A DNA stretch of 64,000 bases from Pantoea phytobeneficialis (lineage in GTDB: Bacteria > Pseudomonadota > Gammaproteobacteria > Enterobacterales > Enterobacteriaceae). The stretch is taken from assembly GCF_009728735.1 (NCBI RefSeq), contig NZ_CP024636.1:983749-1047748 (forward strand), in the 5' to 3' direction. The notes beneath the pieces are model-generated. The model was not told the DNA's origin. It searched no databases and was given only the letters and a program-made list of their open reading frames with translations. Every line of letters begins with the position of its first letter. Positions within the stretch are counted from its first letter, which is position 1. Position numbers and translations under genes: made by a program. This document shows positions 58,781 through 64,000 of the stretch, piece after piece.

Positions 58781-60054
58781 GGATAATTGACGGGAATAAT
58801 GGCCTGCTTATCCAGCGCCTGCCGGAAGGAATCCAGGGTGGATTGATAAGGACATAAGGTGCCGACTTCCGTCACTCTACAGTTTTTCTCATGCCACTCC
58901 TGACGCAGTAACGGATGACGATCATCCACCGGCGTTAAATGTCGCAGGTCATCGAGGCTTTGTGCCTGGAAATAGATACGCACGAAACGTTGTCCGCTTT
59001 GTGTATCGCGCCAGCGTTCAAACACCAGGCTGCTGCCGGGCGGGACATTGCCGCGCGAATATCCCGGGAGCTGCCAACTGAAGTTCATCAGGGTGCGCAC
59101 CCGCGCGATATTGGTATCGTGCGCCACCAGCAGTAACCAGCGGGTATCCGGTGAGCTATTGCCGTCGCGGTTGATGCCTTGTTCCAGCCCTTTTATCACC
59201 GCATCCAGCAAGATCGAGCCACGGCGTTGCGCCATGTAGGGGACATCGTTGCTGAGGTCATAGCTGGCGGTCAGAATCGGCAACAAGGCGCTGATCTGAG
59301 CGGAAGAGGTGATATTGCCCCAGGCCAGTTGGTTTAACGGCAGGTTTTCGCTCCAGCCAAGGCGCAGCGTTTCGACCATGCTGGCCAGCACGCTCAGCCC
59401 TTGTACCCAGGTATGGCCTGATTTGGTTTCTTTTAATTGCCACGGACGGGTGAATGCCGTGCAGTCGCTACCGGGGGCGCATACTGCCTGCCTGAGTTGT
59501 TGGATGGCGGGCTGGAGTTGCTGTTGCAGCGCGGCTAAATCACCGGCTTTGGCGACCAGTGCGGTGCGTTCTTTGGTCGGGTCAAGCTGGGCAAATGGCT
59601 CCTTTTCGCTCTGGAACAGCGGATCGATATCGCCATCCACATGATGAATTGCCACGCCACAGCCAGGAAAGGCACCATCCACCAACGCTTCAGCGGTGGC
59701 GCGCGTGCGTTGCAACGGACTGGCGCGTACGTAAATATCCGCACCAGTCGGGCATCCAGGGGGGAGCAAGCCCAGTTGACGGTAATGCTCACCTTCCCAA
59801 CGACCTTTGTTAACCACCGCGGCGTAGCCGTGACCGGTCAGCTCACCATCGTGGGTGGTCCATTGGGTCCAGGGGCGTTGTGTGGCGGCTTCGATCTCTT
59901 TACGGTTACCTGGGGTCGGTGGCCGCACGCCGTGTCGGCTGATTTCGACTACCTTTTCCAGTTGATAGTGTTCCGCCGCCTGGCTATTGCCGAACAACAA
60001 CCACAGAAAACTTGCCAGCAGCAGGCGTACTGACAGAGAGCATCGAACGGACAT
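58777..60054 (-). CDS. appA: Periplasmic histidine acid phosphatase, phytase (AppA-like)
   Basis: 425 residues with a signal peptide cleaved near Ala27. Histidine acid phosphatase: catalytic SRHGVRPPTPGN with His41, and the proton donor motif VAHDTNIARV near 311 (HD followed by TN, as in phytases). Removes phosphates from phytate or other phosphomonoesters at acid pH in the periplasm. It lies 15 bases downstream of an inositol monophosphatase gene on the same strand. An AAGGAT ribosome site precedes the ATG. AppA versus Agp cannot be fully settled, but HDTN favours AppA. Confidence 0.85.
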   Translation of the reverse strand: MSVRCSLSVRLLLASFLWLLFGNSQAAEHYQLEKVVEISRHGVRPPTPGNRKEIEAATQRPWTQWTTHDGELTGHGYAAVVNKGRWEGEHYRQLGLLPPGCPTGADIYVRASPLQRTRATAEALVDGAFPGCGVAIHHVDGDIDPLFQSEKEPFAQLDPTKERTALVAKAGDLAALQQQLQPAIQQLRQAVCAPGSDCTAFTRPWQLKETKSGHTWVQGLSVLASMVETLRLGWSENLPLNQLAWGNITSSAQISALLPILTASYDLSNDVPYMAQRRGSILLDAVIKGLEQGINRDGNSSPDTRWLLLVAHDTNIARVRTLMNFSWQLPGYSRGNVPPGSSLVFERWRDTQSGQRFVRIYFQAQSLDDLRHLTPVDDRHPLLRQEWHEKNCRVTEVGTLCPYQSTLDSFRQALDKQAIIPVNYP

Positions 60055-60069
60055 CCGCGCATCCTTTTA

Positions 60070-60879
60070 TTACAAGGGGAAAGAGGCAGGCAGCATCGCT
60101 TTTAATTGTGGATAAAGCGTCGCATTGGCGAGCAGTACCGGATTACCGTTCTTCAGCCCGTCATTGTGCAGATAATCATTGGTGACGCCACCCGCTTCAC
60201 GCATCAGCACGATGCCGGGCAGGCCATCCCACGGATTCATATGCGCTTCGTAATAGCCAATCAAACGCCCGGCGGCTGCCCAGGCGCTCATCAATGCGCC
60301 CGAACCGGTGCGTATAAACATGCCACCCTGGTGCAGCAGTGCGGAGATAAAGCTGGTAAGCGGTTCAGCGGGCTGGCTGTTAGAACTGCTGATGCCCAGT
60401 ACGCCCTGATTAAGCTGTTGGGCGCTGTGGGCCTGAATCCGTTTGTCGTTAACCCAGGCACCTTTGCCACGGCAGGCGTGGAACAGCTCGTGATGATTGG
60501 GATCGCACACCACGCCAATTACCGCCTCATCTTCACACACGATAGCCAGCGATACGCACCAGTTATGCAGACCGTTAATGAAGCTGCTGGTGCCGTCAAT
60601 CGGATCAACCACCCAGACAAAACGGGCACCCTGGGTATCGCCGCCACTCTCCTCACCCAACACCGCATCATCCGGAAAACGCTCGGTGATCATGTACTTA
60701 ATCAGTTGTTCGACATTACGATCAGCTTCGCTGACCACATCCTGTGGGTCCTTCTTGTGCTCGACCACCAGTTGCTGACGTTGCTGATACCAGGAGAAGG
60801 CGCGGCTGGCAGCGGCGGTGGCGACATCACGAGCAAAGTGGTAACGCGCGTCAAGTTCAGTAAGTGATGCTGATGACAT
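60070..60879 (-). CDS. Inositol monophosphatase family protein
   Basis: 269 residues, no signal peptide. The metal-binding motifs are present: GEESGG, VVDPIDGTSSFINGLHNWC and NPWDGLPGIVLMREAGG. The family hydrolyses myo-inositol phosphates, histidinol phosphate or related compounds. It is not the canonical SuhB. It is the first gene of a pair with the phytase gene, 15 bases apart, which suggests that inositol phosphate released by phytase is dephosphorylated inside the cell. GAGGGAAAG precedes the ATG. Confidence 0.88.
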   Translation of the reverse strand: MSSASLTELDARYHFARDVATAAASRAFSWYQQRQQLVVEHKKDPQDVVSEADRNVEQLIKYMITERFPDDAVLGEESGGDTQGARFVWVVDPIDGTSSFINGLHNWCVSLAIVCEDEAVIGVVCDPNHHELFHACRGKGAWVNDKRIQAHSAQQLNQGVLGISSSNSQPAEPLTSFISALLHQGGMFIRTGSGALMSAWAAAGRLIGYYEAHMNPWDGLPGIVLMREAGGVTNDYLHNDGLKNGNPVLLANATLYPQLKAMLPASFPL

Positions 60880-61044
60880 CTTTCCCTCTTATGATTTATA
60901 CCCTTCGTGTTTCAAGCCCCATTCAGGGGATAGGGAAGGGTGACAGGCGAAATGACTGTGTGATCCAGGTAACGAAAGATAAGAAAGGCTTCATTAAGCC
61001 GCAGATGTTTGCGGCTGGCAAGAGGGGAGAGGATTCAGAATATG

Positions 61045-61626
61045 TTACAGCTGCTGCGTACGTGCCAGTTCCATCAGTCGCGGATAAAGCTGGAAGAATT
61101 GTTGCTCCAGTGCGGCATAATTTTCGACGAAATCCTGATACGAATCGCGTAACGCGGCGAGACGGGGACGACGCATCGCCATGCCATTCAGCACGCGCGC
61201 CAGACGGGTGGGTTCAGCGTAATGTTCCAGCCAGCGCTCGCGCCACATTATCGCGTTCAACTCGACAAAGCCTTCCGGTGTACCCGATAACTGCGGCGTA
61301 ATTTCCCGCTCTGCCGCCGCGGAAAAAGCGGCCAGTGACTGGGCAGGATGGAACTGATCCCAGTGCCGTGCAAGGAAATGGTCCCAGATGACATCGAGGG
61401 TGATTGGTGCCACGCGGCGGGTTTCGGCGCGGAACCATTGCCGTGCTTCGCGTACTTCCGGCAGGCTATCAGTCAGGCTATCGAGACGTCGATGCAGCAA
61501 AATGCCGTCGGCAATCGGAGTTGACCATTGCTGATGGGGGTTGCCGCGTACAAAGTCGGCCATTAAGTTGCCAAGCAGCGAGCTGTCAGCCAACTGGGCC
61601 AGATGGAGGTGAGCGAGAAAGTTCAT
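61045..61626 (-). CDS. acpH: Acyl carrier protein phosphodiesterase AcpH
   Basis: 193 residues, the length of E. coli AcpH. Removes the phosphopantetheine group from acyl carrier protein. HD-type metal-binding residues: MNFLAHLHLA, GNLMADFVRG, GILLHRRLDSLTDS and DVIWDHFLARHW. Divergent from queA with 102 bases between the starts, as in E. coli. Confidence 0.95.
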   Translation of the reverse strand: MNFLAHLHLAQLADSSLLGNLMADFVRGNPHQQWSTPIADGILLHRRLDSLTDSLPEVREARQWFRAETRRVAPITLDVIWDHFLARHWDQFHPAQSLAAFSAAAEREITPQLSGTPEGFVELNAIMWRERWLEHYAEPTRLARVLNGMAMRRPRLAALRDSYQDFVENYAALEQQFFQLYPRLMELARTQQL

Positions 61627-61728
61627 GCCGCATTATAGGCAGAATCAACGAGGCGCAGCCAGTTGTTCAGAATTGGTCGCTTTTCCGCTAAACTATGCCG
61701 CCTGTTTTTAGTCCTGAAGAAGTTGAGC

Positions 61729-62799
61729 ATGCGTGTAGCGGATTTTTCTTTTGAATTGCCGGAATCTTTGATCGCCCATTACCCCCAGGCGCAGCGAAGT
61801 GGTTGCCGTCTGTTGTCGCTGGATGGCCCAAGCGGTGCGCTGAGTCATGGCGTGTTTACCGATGTGCTGGAGAAGCTCAATCCGGGCGACCTGCTGGTAT
61901 TCAATAATACCCGCGTTATCCCGGCGCGCGTTTATGGTCGTAAAGCCAGCGGCGGTAAAATCGAGATGCTGGTGGAGCGCATGCTGGACGACAAACGTGT
62001 GCTGGCGCATGTTCGGGCGTCAAAAGCACCGAAGCCGGGTGCAGAATTGCTGCTGGGCGATGACGAAAGTGTCAAAGCGACGATGGTGGCGCGTCACGAT
62101 ACGTTGTTTGAAATTGCGTTCGAAGATGACCGTGCGGTGCTGGATATTCTTAACAGCGTCGGCCATATGCCATTGCCGCCGTACATCGATCGCCCGGACG
62201 AAGAAGCTGACCGCGAGTTGTACCAGACGGTGTACAGCGCTCGCCCCGGCGCGGTTGCTGCGCCGACGGCCGGTTTGCACTTCGACGATCCGCTGTTGCA
62301 GGCGTTAAAGGCGAAAGGCGTCGAGATGGCCTTTGTCACGCTGCACGTAGGGGCCGGGACCTTCCAGCCGGTGCGTGTGGAGAGTATTGAAGATCACACC
62401 ATGCACTCCGAATACGCCGAAGTGCCGCAAGAGGTGGTGGATGCGGTGCTGGCCTGTAAAGCTCGCGGCAATAAAGTGGTGGCGGTAGGGACGACCTCGG
62501 TACGCTCGCTGGAGAGCGCCGCGCAGGCAAGTAAAGACGCGCTGATTGCACCGTTCTTCGATGATACCCAGATTTTTATCTATCCCGGCTATCAGTATCA
62601 GGTGATCGATGCCTTGATCACCAATTTCCACCTGCCGGAATCGACCCTGATTATGCTGGTGTCGGCGTTTGCCGGTTATCAGCACACTATGGCGGCCTAT
62701 CAGGCGGCGGTGGCTGAGCAGTACCGTTTCTTTAGCTACGGGGATGCCATGTTCATTACCCGTAATGTGAATGCACCTGACGAGAGCGTTGGGTCTTAA
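61729..62799 (+). CDS. queA: S-adenosylmethionine:tRNA ribosyltransferase-isomerase QueA
   Basis: 356 residues from the ATG at 61729 (GAAGAAG ribosome site), the E. coli length. It transfers the ribosyl part of SAM to preQ1 in tRNA, making epoxyqueuosine. Diagnostic: [59 protein letters not shown] and [16 protein letters not shown]. First gene of the queA-tgt-yajC group. Confidence 0.97.
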   Translation: MRVADFSFELPESLIAHYPQAQRSGCRLLSLDGPSGALSHGVFTDVLEKLNPGDLLVFNNTRVIPARVYGRKASGGKIEMLVERMLDDKRVLAHVRASKAPKPGAELLLGDDESVKATMVARHDTLFEIAFEDDRAVLDILNSVGHMPLPPYIDRPDEEADRELYQTVYSARPGAVAAPTAGLHFDDPLLQALKAKGVEMAFVTLHVGAGTFQPVRVESIEDHTMHSEYAEVPQEVVDAVLACKARGNKVVAVGTTSVRSLESAAQASKDALIAPFFDDTQIFIYPGYQYQVIDALITNFHLPESTLIMLVSAFAGYQHTMAAYQAAVAEQYRFFSYGDAMFITRNVNAPDESVGS

Positions 62800-63954
<1,155 letters not shown>

Positions 63955-63978
63955 TAATTCATCAATGAGGGAAATTTA

Positions 63979-64000
63979 ATGAGCTTTTTCATTTCTGACG
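63979..64000 (+). CDS. yajC: Preprotein translocase subunit YajC (start only)
   Basis: The window ends after MSFFISD, which is the N-terminus of YajC, and the position after tgt is as in E. coli. GAGGGAAATTTA precedes the ATG. YajC is a small membrane partner of SecDF. Confidence 0.85.

Noticed and set aside
60106..60867. 253-codon plus-strand frame opposite the inositol monophosphatase gene
   Set aside because: The IMPase metal motifs are on the other strand; this frame lacks any family pattern.

Overview
The window looks like chromosome of a plant- or environment-associated member of the Erwiniaceae, most like Pantoea or a close relative. Protein sequences closely match E. coli orthologues. 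Gene order from iraP to yajC follows the E. coli 8-9 minute region (iraP-psiF-proC-yaiI-aroL-yaiA-aroM-ppnP-rdgC-mak-sbcC-sbcD-phoB-phoR-brnQ-proY-acpH-queA-tgt-yajC). E. coli phoA, dgcC, araJ and malZ are missing from their slots and other genes sit between the conserved ones. A palindromic intergenic repeat (arms GTAGCGGCGCGAT / ATCGCGCCGCTAC) recurs at about a dozen places. Genus assignment is an inference from sequence memory, not a search.

Layout. 1-0.3 kb: tail of an IS4-family transposase and the IS right end, lying against a repeat copy. 0.5-6.2 kb: serine transporter sdaC, a chemoreceptor and cheV (each with a sigma-28-like promoter), RNA helicase dbpA. 6.6-10.5 kb: a YmgB/AriR-like small protein, a Tat-exported amidohydrolase, a LysR regulator and a CynX-type MFS transporter. 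10.5-14.3 kb: complete L-lactate operon lldPRD with two LldR-type operators. 14.4-16 kb: osmC and a run of very small proteins, including a YniD homologue. 16-20.5 kb: CPBP membrane protease, a GGDEF-EAL protein, an I78-type lipoprotein and a YcgZ-like protein. 20.9-25.3 kb: mdtG converging on an orphan lacZ that keeps a lac-type operator but has no lacI or lacY beside it.

25.5-39.5 kb: conserved iraP-mak backbone carrying insertions: a Rieske/FAD reductase in the phoA-dgcC slot, an IclR regulator-OPT transporter-DUF1177-AroM cluster, and an AT-rich orphan gene. 39.6-43.8 kb: ethanolamine-type permease, an APH-fold small-molecule kinase and an AraC regulator, likely one uptake-and-phosphorylation module, then a TolA-C-like lipoprotein. 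44-51 kb: sbcDC and divergent phoBR with Pho boxes between them. 51-56.4 kb: an orphan PstS-like protein, a MetE-like methyltransferase preceded by tandem MetR-type sites, brnQ and proY. 56.5-61 kb: an OafA-type acyltransferase, then an inositol monophosphatase-phytase pair that could take phytate down to inositol and phosphate. 61-64 kb: acpH, queA, tgt and the start of yajC.

The strongest candidates for new biology are the OPT-DUF1177-AroM operon, the permease-kinase-AraC module, the phytase-IMPase pair beside phoBR, the overlapping mini-membrane-protein genes near 15 kb, and palindromic repeats that supply stop codons to two genes. No tRNA, rRNA, CRISPR array or prophage was seen.
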